From the NCBI GenBank assembly GCA_022710935.1, contig JAKLFY010000026.1, forward strand, positions 1 through 64,000: a stretch of DNA of 64,000 nt, given 5' to 3'. The notes beneath the pieces were generated by a model. That model saw only the letters and a list, made by a program, of their open reading frames with translations, was not told where the DNA came from and made no database searches. Both the position numbers and the translations under genes were made by a program. This document shows positions 7,541 through 17,616 of the stretch, piece after piece. Position 1 is the first letter of the stretch; each line of letters starts with the position of its first letter. This stretch comes from Verrucomicrobiota bacterium. GTDB lineage: Bacteria; Verrucomicrobiota; Verrucomicrobiia; Limisphaerales; J093.

Positions 7541-10500
7541 TTGCGTCCCGCCAAGGCCGCTCTGCTGCTGTTGATTCTCGGTCTTGCCAGCCTGTCCGCC
7601 CCGCTGGCGCGAGCGACGGATTACTACCTCCAAACCAGCTACCAGAACTACGCGTTCTCCCCAGGACCGCCCGGCGGCGCCTGCACGGATTATTTCAGCA
7701 CGACCGCCTCGACGCTCGTCTATTGCGGCCACATCCTCGGCAACACCAATACCGCCCGGCCATCGGGCGGCGGCTACGGCCTCGACGCGTCCGCGTTTGG
7801 ACAGCCGGTCGAAAGCCAGCAGGCCGACCTCGCGATCGGTGAAGTCATCAACCCGCCCCCCGGGGCCATCACGAGCGTGGCGCCGGCCAACTTTGTTCCG
7901 GTGAAATGGGGGGAGAACGAAGCGGCGTACTACGAATGCACCGAACCGCACGGCAGCGCGTTCTGGGTGCCCTCCACGGGCCAGATCATTGCGGCGCAAG
8001 CCAACAACATCGCGATCGTGTGGAACATGGAGGGCGGCACCACCTACCGCCAGGTGCTCAACATCAGTGCGGTTCCAGTCAAACGCCCGGCCCGGCTCTT
8101 CTGGACCGAGTCGCCCTACGACTCGCCGAAGGTCAACATGGGCGGCTTGTTCCCCGTTATCCACTACAACGCTTCAGTCTGGGCCCCCGTTCCGCAAGTG
8201 ACCACCTCCACCAACGGCGGCATCATTATCACGACCACCAATTACTCTTCGGGCGTTTGGCTGGACGACTCGAAGCAGCTTTGCGCCAAGGGTGTCTCCG
8301 GCTTGTTCGTCGTCGAGTACTACCAGGAAGGCAGCTACAAGCAGCAGGTCCAACCCGACGGCATCGAGGTGGTCGAGGTGCTCGAACCCAATCTCCAGTT
8401 GATCGAGGCCGATGTCGGGGCGCGGCTCAAGCCGGTCGACACCTATTGGGCCGATCTCGATGGCATCGACGGTCTGCTGCCCAATGTCACCCATGGCATC
8501 ACCGAAGGAACCGCCTACGTCCACAGCCAGACCGGTCCCAAGGACAACTGGGTCTTTGCCATCAAACGCACATGGAGCGAGCCGTGGACGCTCGAAATCT
8601 ACTGGCAACACAAGGGGCGCATGGGGGTACTGTGGCCCTACGAAGTCGACTGGTACTCGTGCGACTGGCCCCCCCACCCGCAACGCTACGTGCTTGGCGA
8701 CGATCCCCCCAACGACACCCCTCCCGCGTTGATCCCCACCACGCTGACGGCAACCCTGATGGAGGACATGGACCCCCCGTTGCACGCCGACCTCTCGAGC
8801 AGTGGCCGGTCGTTCACGGCCACCGAGCCCGGAATCTGCCTGCTCAAGTACACCACCGACGACAATATCTGGTTCGAGGTGGTCCAGACCATTCAGCACA
8901 CGAATGAGGACTACTACGACCTCGACCCCGCGGACTGGCCGATCGGGCAGGAACTGACGCCCGGGGACTACACAGCCCATGCCCTGCGCTTCGACGGCGT
9001 GGACGACTACGTGACGGTCAACCAGGGCTTCTTGAACGCGCTCACAAACTGGACAGTGGCGCTCTGGTTCCGCGCCGACCGGTTCGGCAAGGACCTCACC
9101 GTGCTCTACTCGGAGGGAGTTCCCTCCGTTACGTTCCAACTGGCCCTAACACCCAGCGGCCAGTTGAAGGCCCAGAGCTACAACAAAGTCAGCCGGACCT
9201 GGCATACGGCCACCACCACCAACGCCCCGGTGCAGACCAACCGCTGGCATCATGTGGCCGTGACCTACAGCGACGGCACGGACAGCGCCGGCACGGTGCG
9301 GTTCGACCTCGATGACTTCTCGTGGCAGACGAACCAGTTCCATCGCGTCAACCAGGACGGCACCAAACAGACCCTGTTCGCCGCCCAATCCGTGTCGGCG
9401 CCCACCCTGTTCTACAAAGGCAAGCTCAGTCACGTGCGCGTGTGGGACACCGCACTCACAAGCGACGAGGTGAAAACCAATCGGTTCATCATCTACCCCG
9501 ATACGGCGGATCACCTGATCGCCAACTTCCCGCTCAACGAGGGCGAGGGCGACGTGGTTAAGAACCTGGCCGGAGACCACAACGGCACCCTGAAGAACGG
9601 CCCCCTCTGGTCAAGCCGGGTTGTCCCCATCGGACAGTATTGGGCTGGTTTCCCCGGTTACATCCACGTGGCGGAAGGCGACCGCTACAACGCCAACCGC
9701 TACGAGTATCCGACCGAGGCAACGCCGGACGCGGCCTCGTATGTGTTCGGCGTGAACACCGGTCTCCTCGAAGTCTGGTGGGCCAACCGCAGCCGGCAGA
9801 CGGGCATGCCGGCGGTTTACTACCCCTCGCGGGTCCAGCGCTACAAGAACGTCTGGCCCACCGATCCGTCGGAAATCGTGATCGCCAGCGGCTTGGGCAG
9901 CGCCGGCAACTCGATCGACACAACCGCCGACGCCTTGCAGTTTCGGGGCATCTCATCCAGCTACGCGCGGGTGCCGGCCAACCCGCTCTTCAACGTGCGC
10001 AACCAGTTGACCGTCGAGACCTGGGTCAACCTCACCAACACGCAGAACAGTCAATTGCTCGTTCACAACAACGGCCAGTTCTACCTCGGTGTCGAATCGG
10101 GACAGGTCCTCGCCTTGGTCTATGTCACCTCAGGATACTACAGGAAGTACTTCGGAGTGATGCCCACCAACACCTGGGTGCACCTGGCACTCGTGTACAC
10201 CGGCTACGGGCTGGACGCGTACATGAACGGCCAGCACATCTACTACCTCAACACAGTTAACGAACCCCTCCGGGATACCGCCTCCGACCTCTACATCGGC
10301 CGCGCGGCCTGGGACGGCAATTACACCCTGGGCGCCATAGGCGAGGTGCGCGTCTGGAACAAGGCCAGGACCGCGGACGAAATCGCCGCCACCTGGCACA
10401 CCGCTTTGACGGGCCAGGAGCCCGGCCTCGTCGCCTGCTACCCGTTCGTTCAAACCGATGATCCCTATCACCTGCGCGACGCGGGGCCGTACGGCCTGCA

Positions 10501-13500
10501 CGGCATGATCCAGAACGCAGACTGGATCTCCTCGGCCCGGGTCATGACCGTGGCGGACCCTGTCCTTTTGAGTTCGCCTTCGATCTACTTTCAGAACGAC
10601 GCCTCCCTCCCCGGCTACAACCCCAACGAGGAGCATGCGCTCGTCCTCAGTGGCGTGGCCTACGCCCTGCGCAACGACCTCAACACGCCGACTTCGTCCG
10701 AACCGTACGTCCTGGTTGACTGCCTCGACCCCGCCACGGGGCGCCCGAGCATGGCCACCTTTCAAGTGCTGGCCACCAATGTATTCTACACATTCGATCG
10801 TTCGGGAATCGCCGGCAAGGCCATTACCCCCATCATGCCTTTGTCCGCCATGCCCCTGTGCGCCAACACCGACTCGCTGAACAAACCGCCCGCCTGGCGC
10901 GACCGGAAGTTGGGCTGGTGGGCGGTTTCGGCCGGCGACGACGACGGCCCCGCCGACGCCGTGATGCAGTTCTACTACCAGATGCAGCCAACGTTCTACT
11001 TCCCGGAACTGGCTGCGACCGCCCAGCCCGCCGTGGGCCAGGAACTCCCCTGGCTGCCCAACCCTTCCGAAAACGGCGGCACCACCGGCACGCCCGTCTC
11101 GGTCACGTATCACATCGTGTGGCCCGAGGAGGTGCCGGAATTGAAGCTCGGACAGACGCTCACCCTCCCCACGCACGGCTTGCCGGACATCTGGAACCAA
11201 CTCAGCGTGGACGTCGAGTACGACCAGTCGGAACGTAAGACTGAGCGCCCCAGCGTCACCCTCTTTGACCCGGTCGCCGACCGCGAGGTCAGCCTCTCGT
11301 ACGACGTCGTCAAAGAGATGATCGCCGCCGACCTCGCCCGGCAGGAAACCACAAGTTCCCGCATTCGCTTCCCCGACCTGCCGCCTTCGCTTTACCCGCG
11401 TCTGTTCTTCGACCACAACCGCGGCGATAAGCTGGTGCTCGAAGGCCAACGGGTCGAGACGCTCACGGGCGATGGCTACCTGTTGCTGAACCTGCTCGAG
11501 AACTTCGAGAAAGCCGCTGCCCGCGACATGGCCGGCGCCCTGGATACCACCCCGCGCAACGCCTGGAATACTGCCATCGAGGCCTTGCCCTCGAATCTGT
11601 TGCTGCTCGAGAAGGATACGGCCTACGTCAGGGCCGCCCTCACCGCCCGCCTCACCAACGGCGTGGGCTACGTCACCCTCGCTTTCAACAACAGCACCAA
11701 CCGAAATCAAGTCCCCACCGCGCAGCCGGTCAGCCTGAACGTGATCAAGGTCGTGCCCGAGCTCTATTCGGGCGAACTCGAAGTCATCTACCCGGACGAC
11801 GCGCTGGCCGAGCAACTCTCGATGCGTTACAGCGCCGACCTCGCGGGCATGATCGAGGAAGTCGAGTTTGAATGGCGCTGGGCCAACCCCGTCGGCGGGC
11901 TCGTGCCCAACGAGAACTTCGAGGGCAGCAACTGGATCGCCTACAACGCGACCAACGCCAACGAAGTCATGATTACCGGGGCGAGCGATTTCACCCTGAC
12001 GGACCACTATTTCGCTGTTCGATACCGCCCGCTCGACCAGCACGGCCTCACCGGCGACGCTTGGAGCGATTGGACCTATAACCTCGCGCCCGGCTGGGTC
12101 AAACGCGCCATGACCGGTATCAACCCCTTCGTCCAGATCTTCACCAACATGGTCGACAACGCGGTGGACACCCGGGTGAGCATGATCAGTCAGGCGGGCG
12201 GACCCTATGAAGGCGACATCGCCCTCAACCTGAACGCCGCCAGTTCGAGCGGGCTGATCGCCGTTTACCAGACCATCTTCAACCGCGCCAAGGCCTTTGG
12301 CTTTGCCACCGGCACAGATGACCCCAACCTCAATCAGACGCTGCTGTTCGCCGCAAGCCGTCTGCACGATCTCTACATGCTGTTGGGCAACGAGGCCTAT
12401 GCCGATGCCCAGGACCCGACCGTTGCCTTCCCGACCTCGTTGGCCCAGGACGAACACGGCGCTGAGGCCACCTCGATCTTCCCATTCATGAACCAGGTGC
12501 CCAACTTGCTCGAAGAGGAATTGGCCCTGCTCCGCGGGCGCGACGGCACGCTCGAACCCTCGGTCGAGACCTCGCCGATCTACAACCGCCTGATCTGGAA
12601 CTTCACGGCAGGCATCAACGGCGGCGAGCCAGCCTACGCCTACAACTACAACATCCGCGGCACCCCCACCAACAGCGTTGGCGCCATCCTCGCTGAGGAC
12701 GCCAAGCGCCTCTATCCGCAAGGCCATGGCGACGCCTGGGGCCATTACCTGAGCGCGATCAGCCCCTACTACGACCTGCTCTCCTTCGCCAACTTCCGCT
12801 GGCGAACCGATCCGGAGGCGATCCTGCTTGGCAATGCCCCGGTCAGTGTCGACTACCTCGATGAACAGAAGTTTGCGGAGACCGCCGCCGCCCGCGCCCG
12901 CACCGGAACCGAGATCGTCAAGCTGACGTTCCGCCAGTGTTATTCGGAGGATCCGGACGGCCGCCTGCCCGGCTACAGCGACACCGACTCCCAGCGCGCC
13001 TGGGGCCTGGGCGAGTGGGCCAGCCGCGCCGGCCAAGCGGCCTACTACGACTGGGCGGTCGCCAACTCGCTCATGATCGAGGACGTGACCCTGATGTCCC
13101 AGATCGGCGGGACGAATCTGCCGCCGGAAGGCATCCAGAAGATCGACCGCGTCTCGACGCCGGAGTTGCGCGAAATCGCCAGCGGTCTGCGCGACATCCA
13201 GAACCAGGTGGACAGCGCCAACGGCGGTGTCAATCCACTCGGACTGGCCCGCAACGTGGTTCCCTTCGATATCGACCCAACGGCCATTGACGCCGGGCAA
13301 ACCCACTTCGAACAGGTCTATGACCGCGCCCTCCAGGCGCTTTACAACGCGTGTGTCGCTTTCGACCACGCCCGCAACGCCTCACGCGAACTGCGCGCGC
13401 AGTCCGATTCGCTCTACGACCTCGAAGAATCGCTGGCCCAGAACGAAATCGACTATCACAACCGCCTGATCGAGCTCTATGGTTACCCGTACCCCGACGA

Positions 13501-15640
13501 CATCGGCGCGGGCAAGACCTACCCCCAGGGCTATGACGGCCCCGACCTCATCAACTGGCGCATCCTCGACCTCGAGAACCTTCTGGTCGATGTGCCCACG
13601 GCGGACGCGGACCCGATCGAAGTCGAGGTCCGCAACCTCATCTTCCTGCCGGGCAGCGACTTCGAGGGGCATGAATACGAGGATTACATCGAACTTGAAC
13701 ACCACACGGATACGTCGACCGATGTCGTGGGGACGATCCAGGTGTACGCCAACGAAGACGGTCTCCAGGTCAAAGACCCCGGCTGGACCGGCCACCGCCC
13801 CGCCCAAGGCGAACTCCAACTCGCACTCTCGGATTACGTCCAGACCTGGTACTCACTCGAAGCGAAGATGAGCGAGTACGAACAGGCCATGACCGAACTC
13901 GAGACGGAGATCGAGCACCGTTTGGCCGATTACGAGCGTTATCCCGAGGAATGGGAGGAAGACGAAGATGCCAAGAAATCCGAGAAGGCTACGATCATCG
14001 CAGTCACCTCTCTGAAAGGGGCCGCACGTGCGATTGATCTGGCCGCCAAGGCCATCAAGGAAACCGCTCATAAAGGGGCCGAGGGAATGCCCGCAATCGA
14101 AATGGGCGTCATTGCGCCTTTCCCCGTAGCCGAGACCGAAGTGGCCACCAAGCCGGCCGTGAGCGTGCCGGTCGAAATCGCTTATTGGGTGGCGCGAGTC
14201 AGCGCGGCCGTTCTCGAGGACGCCGCTGAGGCGACGGAGGCCGCTCAAAAGGTCAAGAACGTCAACCTCGAGACACTGCTGAAAAGCAACGAGTACTATG
14301 ACCTCTTGCGCTTCAACACGGCTGAGACGATGGACAAACTCAAGAGCCAGTATGTGAAGCAGGCGGAGCTCTTTGCCCAAGTCGAAGCCCTCTCCCAAAG
14401 CTATCAGCGCGTCGCCAAGCTTCTCGCCGAAGGCCAGCGCCTCCTCGCCGAACGTGGTCAGACCCGCGTCCGCGCCGCCCAACGCATCCAGTCGCAACGC
14501 TACGCGGACCTCTCCTTCCGCATCTTCCGCGACGATGCCCTGCGCCGCTACCAGAGCACGTTCGACCTCGCCGCCCGCTACACCTACCTCGCCGCCAAGG
14601 CCTACGACTATGAGACCGGCCTCCTCTACTCGGACACAGCAAAGACCGCGGGCAGTCGCTTTCTCGAAGACGTCGTCCGGGCGCGGCTCCCCGGACGGTT
14701 CTACGTCTGGCTGGGCACCCCAATGGCCGGCGGCCCCGCCGGCGAGCCCGGCCTGGCCGACATCCTGGCCCGGATGAAGGCGGATTGGGACGTTGTGAAA
14801 GGCCGCTTCGGCTTCAACAACCCGGATAATGAGACCAGCCGCTTCTCCCTGCGGAGCGAGCTGTTCCGCATCTCGCAATCCTCGAGCAGTGACGGCACGT
14901 GGATGCTGGCGCTCGAGAACTGCAAAGTGGCCGACCTGCATCAAGTCCCCGAGTTCCGCCGCTATTGCCGTCCGTTCACCGACACGACCAACGTCGAACC
15001 GGGCCTCGTCATCGAGTTCCCCACCTTCGTCATTGCGGGCAAGAACTACTTCGGCCAGGACCTCGCCGGCGGTGACAACGCCTACGATGCCAGCCATTTC
15101 GCCACAAAAATCCGCTCCGCCGGCGTCTGGTTCAGGAGCTACAATATCACCTTCAACACAAACCTCACCGGCGCCGGACTGGCCAACGAACCGCGCGTCT
15201 ACCTTGTGCCCGCGGGCGAGGATGTGATGCGCTCCCCAACCGGAGGCGCCGGAGCGACGCGCCATTGGACGGTTCTGAACCAGGCGATGCCGCTGCCCTA
15301 CAATGTGGGCGAGGCCGACCTGGACGATCCGGATTGGATTCCCGTCATCGACTCGCTCCGTGAACCGCTGGCGCGCATCCGCCGATTCGCCTCCTTCCGC
15401 GCTTACCACGACCGCGGACAGTTCGACGAGGCGGAGACCCACAACAACGGGCGCCTGGTTGGGCGCTCGGTCTGGAACACGCGCTGGCTGCTGATCATCC
15501 CCGGTCGAACGCTGCTCGCCGACCCGGTCGAGGGCATCGAACGGTTCATCCATGGAGCGCTTGTCAGCGGTAACCGCGACGGCAATGGCGTCGATGACAT
15601 CCTGATCTTCTTCCAGACCTACTCGATCGGAGGAGACTGA
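7541..15640 (+). CDS. Giant secreted LamG-domain protein with C-terminal coiled coil (~2,700 aa), function unknown
   Basis: The frame is open from 7091, but a hydrophobic signal (AKAALLLLILGLASLSAPLA, cleaved near ARAT) starts about 7553, just after a repeat. I therefore use an in-frame TTG at 7541; an upstream ATG at 7381 is the main alternative. Two concanavalin/LamG modules are visible. The first spans about residues 480-690 (LRFDGVDDYVTVNQGFLNAL; WTVALWFRADRF; GKLSHVRVWDTALTSDEV). The second spans about 790-990 (LQFRGISSSYARVPANPLFN; LTVETWVNLTN; GAIGEVRVWNKARTADEIAA). The remainder is large beta-rich and helical sequence without a known catalytic motif. Around residues 2080-2370 a charged helical region (for example MSEYEQAMTELETEIEHRL) should form coiled coils. 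The final ~300 residues look globular again. The protein is exported and probably cell-surface or extracellular. Its size, LamG pair and helical shaft suggest adhesion or a structural fibre, which is inference. Confidence 0.8.
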   Translation: MRPAKAALLLLILGLASLSAPLARATDYYLQTSYQNYAFSPGPPGGACTDYFSTTASTLVYCGHILGNTNTARPSGGGYGLDASAFGQPVESQQADLAIGEVINPPPGAITSVAPANFVPVKWGENEAAYYECTEPHGSAFWVPSTGQIIAAQANNIAIVWNMEGGTTYRQVLNISAVPVKRPARLFWTESPYDSPKVNMGGLFPVIHYNASVWAPVPQVTTSTNGGIIITTTNYSSGVWLDDSKQLCAKGVSGLFVVEYYQEGSYKQQVQPDGIEVVEVLEPNLQLIEADVGARLKPVDTYWADLDGIDGLLPNVTHGITEGTAYVHSQTGPKDNWVFAIKRTWSEPWTLEIYWQHKGRMGVLWPYEVDWYSCDWPPHPQRYVLGDDPPNDTPPALIPTTLTATLMEDMDPPLHADLSSSGRSFTATEPGICLLKYTTDDNIWFEVVQTIQHTNEDYYDLDPADWPIGQELTPGDYTAHALRFDGVDDYVTVNQGFLNALTNWTVALWFRADRFGKDLTVLYSEGVPSVTFQLALTPSGQLKAQSYNKVSRTWHTATTTNAPVQTNRWHHVAVTYSDGTDSAGTVRFDLDDFSWQTNQFHRVNQDGTKQTLFAAQSVSAPTLFYKGKLSHVRVWDTALTSDEVKTNRFIIYPDTADHLIANFPLNEGEGDVVKNLAGDHNGTLKNGPLWSSRVVPIGQYWAGFPGYIHVAEGDRYNANRYEYPTEATPDAASYVFGVNTGLLEVWWANRSRQTGMPAVYYPSRVQRYKNVWPTDPSEIVIASGLGSAGNSIDTTADALQFRGISSSYARVPANPLFNVRNQLTVETWVNLTNTQNSQLLVHNNGQFYLGVESGQVLALVYVTSGYYRKYFGVMPTNTWVHLALVYTGYGLDAYMNGQHIYYLNTVNEPLRDTASDLYIGRAAWDGNYTLGAIGEVRVWNKARTADEIAATWHTALTGQEPGLVACYPFVQTDDPYHLRDAGPYGLHGMIQNADWISSARVMTVADPVLLSSPSIYFQNDASLPGYNPNEEHALVLSGVAYALRNDLNTPTSSEPYVLVDCLDPATGRPSMATFQVLATNVFYTFDRSGIAGKAITPIMPLSAMPLCANTDSLNKPPAWRDRKLGWWAVSAGDDDGPADAVMQFYYQMQPTFYFPELAATAQPAVGQELPWLPNPSENGGTTGTPVSVTYHIVWPEEVPELKLGQTLTLPTHGLPDIWNQLSVDVEYDQSERKTERPSVTLFDPVADREVSLSYDVVKEMIAADLARQETTSSRIRFPDLPPSLYPRLFFDHNRGDKLVLEGQRVETLTGDGYLLLNLLENFEKAAARDMAGALDTTPRNAWNTAIEALPSNLLLLEKDTAYVRAALTARLTNGVGYVTLAFNNSTNRNQVPTAQPVSLNVIKVVPELYSGELEVIYPDDALAEQLSMRYSADLAGMIEEVEFEWRWANPVGGLVPNENFEGSNWIAYNATNANEVMITGASDFTLTDHYFAVRYRPLDQHGLTGDAWSDWTYNLAPGWVKRAMTGINPFVQIFTNMVDNAVDTRVSMISQAGGPYEGDIALNLNAASSSGLIAVYQTIFNRAKAFGFATGTDDPNLNQTLLFAASRLHDLYMLLGNEAYADAQDPTVAFPTSLAQDEHGAEATSIFPFMNQVPNLLEEELALLRGRDGTLEPSVETSPIYNRLIWNFTAGINGGEPAYAYNYNIRGTPTNSVGAILAEDAKRLYPQGHGDAWGHYLSAISPYYDLLSFANFRWRTDPEAILLGNAPVSVDYLDEQKFAETAAARARTGTEIVKLTFRQCYSEDPDGRLPGYSDTDSQRAWGLGEWASRAGQAAYYDWAVANSLMIEDVTLMSQIGGTNLPPEGIQKIDRVSTPELREIASGLRDIQNQVDSANGGVNPLGLARNVVPFDIDPTAIDAGQTHFEQVYDRALQALYNACVAFDHARNASRELRAQSDSLYDLEESLAQNEIDYHNRLIELYGYPYPDDIGAGKTYPQGYDGPDLINWRILDLENLLVDVPTADADPIEVEVRNLIFLPGSDFEGHEYEDYIELEHHTDTSTDVVGTIQVYANEDGLQVKDPGWTGHRPAQGELQLALSDYVQTWYSLEAKMSEYEQAMTELETEIEHRLADYERYPEEWEEDEDAKKSEKATIIAVTSLKGAARAIDLAAKAIKETAHKGAEGMPAIEMGVIAPFPVAETEVATKPAVSVPVEIAYWVARVSAAVLEDAAEATEAAQKVKNVNLETLLKSNEYYDLLRFNTAETMDKLKSQYVKQAELFAQVEALSQSYQRVAKLLAEGQRLLAERGQTRVRAAQRIQSQRYADLSFRIFRDDALRRYQSTFDLAARYTYLAAKAYDYETGLLYSDTAKTAGSRFLEDVVRARLPGRFYVWLGTPMAGGPAGEPGLADILARMKADWDVVKGRFGFNNPDNETSRFSLRSELFRISQSSSSDGTWMLALENCKVADLHQVPEFRRYCRPFTDTTNVEPGLVIEFPTFVIAGKNYFGQDLAGGDNAYDASHFATKIRSAGVWFRSYNITFNTNLTGAGLANEPRVYLVPAGEDVMRSPTGGAGATRHWTVLNQAMPLPYNVGEADLDDPDWIPVIDSLREPLARIRRFASFRAYHDRGQFDEAETHNNGRLVGRSVWNTRWLLIIPGRTLLADPVEGIERFIHGALVSGNRDGNGVDDILIFFQTYSIGGD

Positions 15641-15702
15641 GCGGAAGTGAAGAGTGGAGAGTGGAGAGTAAAGAGTGAGAAATGGTCTTCCAGGAGCCTG
15701 AC

Positions 15703-16545
15703 ATGAAACGCTTCTTCTTGAATCCCGCGCTGCCGCTGCTTGGCCTGGGCCTGGCGTTGAGCGCGCCGCCCTCCCACGCCGGCCTGCCTCAGCCCTTGTG
15801 CGTCTTCTACGGCCAGGCGCGCGATGGTTACGGACTCCCGTACCGCGCAGACGCCGACGTGATCCTCTTGCGCGGGACCAACGAAATTGCCCGCCAGACG
15901 ATCAGTCGTTCGCTCGCGCCCGGCGTCAACTTCGCCTTGTATGTCCACCTGGATGATGGTCGCGGAACCAAACCCTACTCTCCCCGCGCCGTTCGGACCG
16001 GCGACTCGGTGTCGATCCTCGTCCGGGACAAGGATGGGGTGAAGCCAATCATGGAGAGGCAACTGGTTCCGCCCGTGGGTTCGCCGGGCGACATGCTGCT
16101 ACTCAACGTCACCGCGGCCGAGGACAGCGATGGCGACGGCCTGTCCGATCTGTGGGAATGGGAGCTGATCGCCTGGTCCGAGGGCGCGCTGACAGGCCTT
16201 TGGGACGTTGATGGCAAAGACGATTTCGACGGCGATGGCATGTCCAACCGCCAGGAATACCAGGCCGGCACGTTCGCCTTCCTCGATTACGATGCCCTCT
16301 TCATCGAGGAGTTGATCCCCGCCGGCTACGGACGGCTGCGCCTCACCTTCCTCAGCGTCCCTGGCAAGACCTACAGCGTGTCCTGCGCCACCGACCTCGG
16401 CCAGCCCGCCTGGCAGCCGTGTGCCTTCTCCCTGACTGACACCGGCGTGCTCCAAACCGTGCCCGCCGAGGGTCCCGGCGATTGGTTCTCCCTGTACATC
16501 CCGATCGAAGAACCGGTACGCTACTTCCGATTGATCGCCGAATGA
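15703..16545 (+). CDS. Secreted protein with DxDGDG calcium-binding repeats
   Basis: I chose the ATG at 15703 because it gives MKRFFLNPALPLLGLGLALS, a clear signal peptide; a start 21 bp upstream is possible. The ~280-aa protein has an Ig/CNA-like front half and two thrombospondin-type-3/EF-like calcium loops, DSDGDGLSDLWEWE and DFDGDGMSNRQEYQAGT (about residues 143-185). After them comes a short C-terminal beta module (LRLTFLSVPGKTYSVSCATD) of the kind often found at the ends of verrucomicrobial secreted proteins. A run of 'gagagtggagagtaaagagt' tandem sequence lies just upstream (15650-15680). Its stop overlaps the next start (ATGA at 16542-16545), which supports co-translation with the PEP-CTERM protein. 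Confidence 0.85.
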   Translation: MKRFFLNPALPLLGLGLALSAPPSHAGLPQPLCVFYGQARDGYGLPYRADADVILLRGTNEIARQTISRSLAPGVNFALYVHLDDGRGTKPYSPRAVRTGDSVSILVRDKDGVKPIMERQLVPPVGSPGDMLLLNVTAAEDSDGDGLSDLWEWELIAWSEGALTGLWDVDGKDDFDGDGMSNRQEYQAGTFAFLDYDALFIEELIPAGYGRLRLTFLSVPGKTYSVSCATDLGQPAWQPCAFSLTDTGVLQTVPAEGPGDWFSLYIPIEEPVRYFRLIAE

Positions 16546-17363
16546 ACACCAAGTACTACGTCCCGTTGCTCGTCGCAGCCGCCATCTTCGCCCGCCCCGC
16601 CTCAGCCGCCTTCTGCTGGGACGATGCGGATCAAGACGCTTACGCCCAGCAATTCGCCCCCGGACTGAATGGAGGTGTTGGATTTCTGAAATGGGAGGAT
16701 CTTAACCCAGGCGACGGGACGACCTTCGGAGGCCCTTTCTTGGTCCCGGATTCATTCCATCCCGACGAACAGGCGCTGCGTGGACCCGATCATCGTTCCT
16801 GGGCCATATACGGCACCTCCGCGGTGGGGCGGGAGTTGGTAGATGAGCTTAGCAGCGGGACGTGGACATTCCTCGCGGCACACCATGTTAAGAATACCTT
16901 CAATATGGGATTCTCCGGCTTCAATCTGACTTCGGTGAAGTCTTCAGAGTATGCCGATTTCGCCGAGGGTGAACTCATTCGCTTTGGCTACGACGATTGG
17001 GATTCCGCCAACAAACAGGAGGGTGGCATCTGCTATTCCGTCAACTCCGGTCTCACTTACACCTTCTTGGGCGGTGCCGACTGGAAGGGATGCAGATTGC
17101 AGTACTCAGTCAGTTGGAACGGACAGGGCACGTACACATTGATCGTCGAGAACCTGGACTCGGAGGATGAGCCCATCAGGAAGACGATTCACACAGCCCT
17201 CCAGTCCGGGCCTGTCGCCATGCTCGGCACGGCAATCTACGGTGACGATCTCAACGCAGGGAGCATTGTATTTGACGCTTACGAAGTCATCCCGGAACCA
17301 GCCGGGGCGATGCCCGTTCTCGCGCTTACGGTGTTCGCGATGGCGCTGCGGCGGAGCCGTTAG
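16542..17363 (+). CDS. PEP-CTERM sorting-domain protein
   Basis: The start ATG at 16542 overlaps the upstream stop. The protein begins MNTKYYVPLLVAAAIFARPA, a signal peptide. It ends with a classic PEP-CTERM tail: VIPEPAGAMPVLALTVFAMA followed by LRRSR. Such tails direct exopolysaccharide-linked export through exosortase (family knowledge; no exosortase is in this window). The ~250-residue body is beta-rich (FGGPFLVPDSFHPDEQ; GYDDWDSANKQEGGICY; LIVENLDSEDEPIRKT) and not otherwise recognised. The stop codon TAG (17361-17363) lies within the first bases of the palindromic element at 17360-17599, so the native C-terminus may once have been slightly different. It closes the five-gene cluster. Confidence 0.85.
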   Translation: MNTKYYVPLLVAAAIFARPASAAFCWDDADQDAYAQQFAPGLNGGVGFLKWEDLNPGDGTTFGGPFLVPDSFHPDEQALRGPDHRSWAIYGTSAVGRELVDELSSGTWTFLAAHHVKNTFNMGFSGFNLTSVKSSEYADFAEGELIRFGYDDWDSANKQEGGICYSVNSGLTYTFLGGADWKGCRLQYSVSWNGQGTYTLIVENLDSEDEPIRKTIHTALQSGPVAMLGTAIYGDDLNAGSIVFDAYEVIPEPAGAMPVLALTVFAMALRRSR

Positions 17364-17599
17364 CGGGCATTTCTCACCAGGTTGTGTGCAACGCGAAACA
17401 GATGCCATGCGGAGGGGTAGCCATGCGCGCTAGAAAGGCAACACCGCGCCCGAGTCGAGGGATGGAACCGGGCAACAGAGTGTCGCCCCACTCGCGAGGT
17501 TTCGGAAACGCTCCGAACCTCGCTTTTGCCTGTGCGGGCGCGGTTTTGCCACAGCCCGGATTTCGTTGTCATCTTCCCGGTGGTGAGAAATGCGGGCTG
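17360..17599 (+). repeat. 240-bp palindromic element, copy A
   Basis: The terminal inverted repeats are TTAGCGGGCATTTCTCACC (17360-17378) and GGTGAGAAATGCGGGCT (17582-17598). Inside are an ATGCGCGCTAGAAAGGC block, ACACCGCGCCC and, near the right end, GGGCGCGGTTTTGCC, giving a second inner palindrome. Length and layout match the copy at 52767-53006. One frame is open throughout and reads MRARKATPRPSRGMEPGN and later [18 protein letters not shown], parallel to the peptide coded by copy B. The element provides the TAG stop of the preceding gene. Confidence 0.8.
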
Positions 17600-17616
17600 G
17601 GGCAACATCTCGCTGA

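Noticed and set aside
10130-13369. 1,079-codon open frame on the minus strand
   Set aside because: Antisense to the giant LamG gene. Its long openness follows from high GC at third positions of the real gene; no domain is visible.
13400-14600. Possible Tc-toxin A-like region in the giant protein (helical shaft)
   Set aside because: Architecture is only loosely similar; no TcB/TcC partners or TcA signature were found. Kept as unassigned coiled coil.
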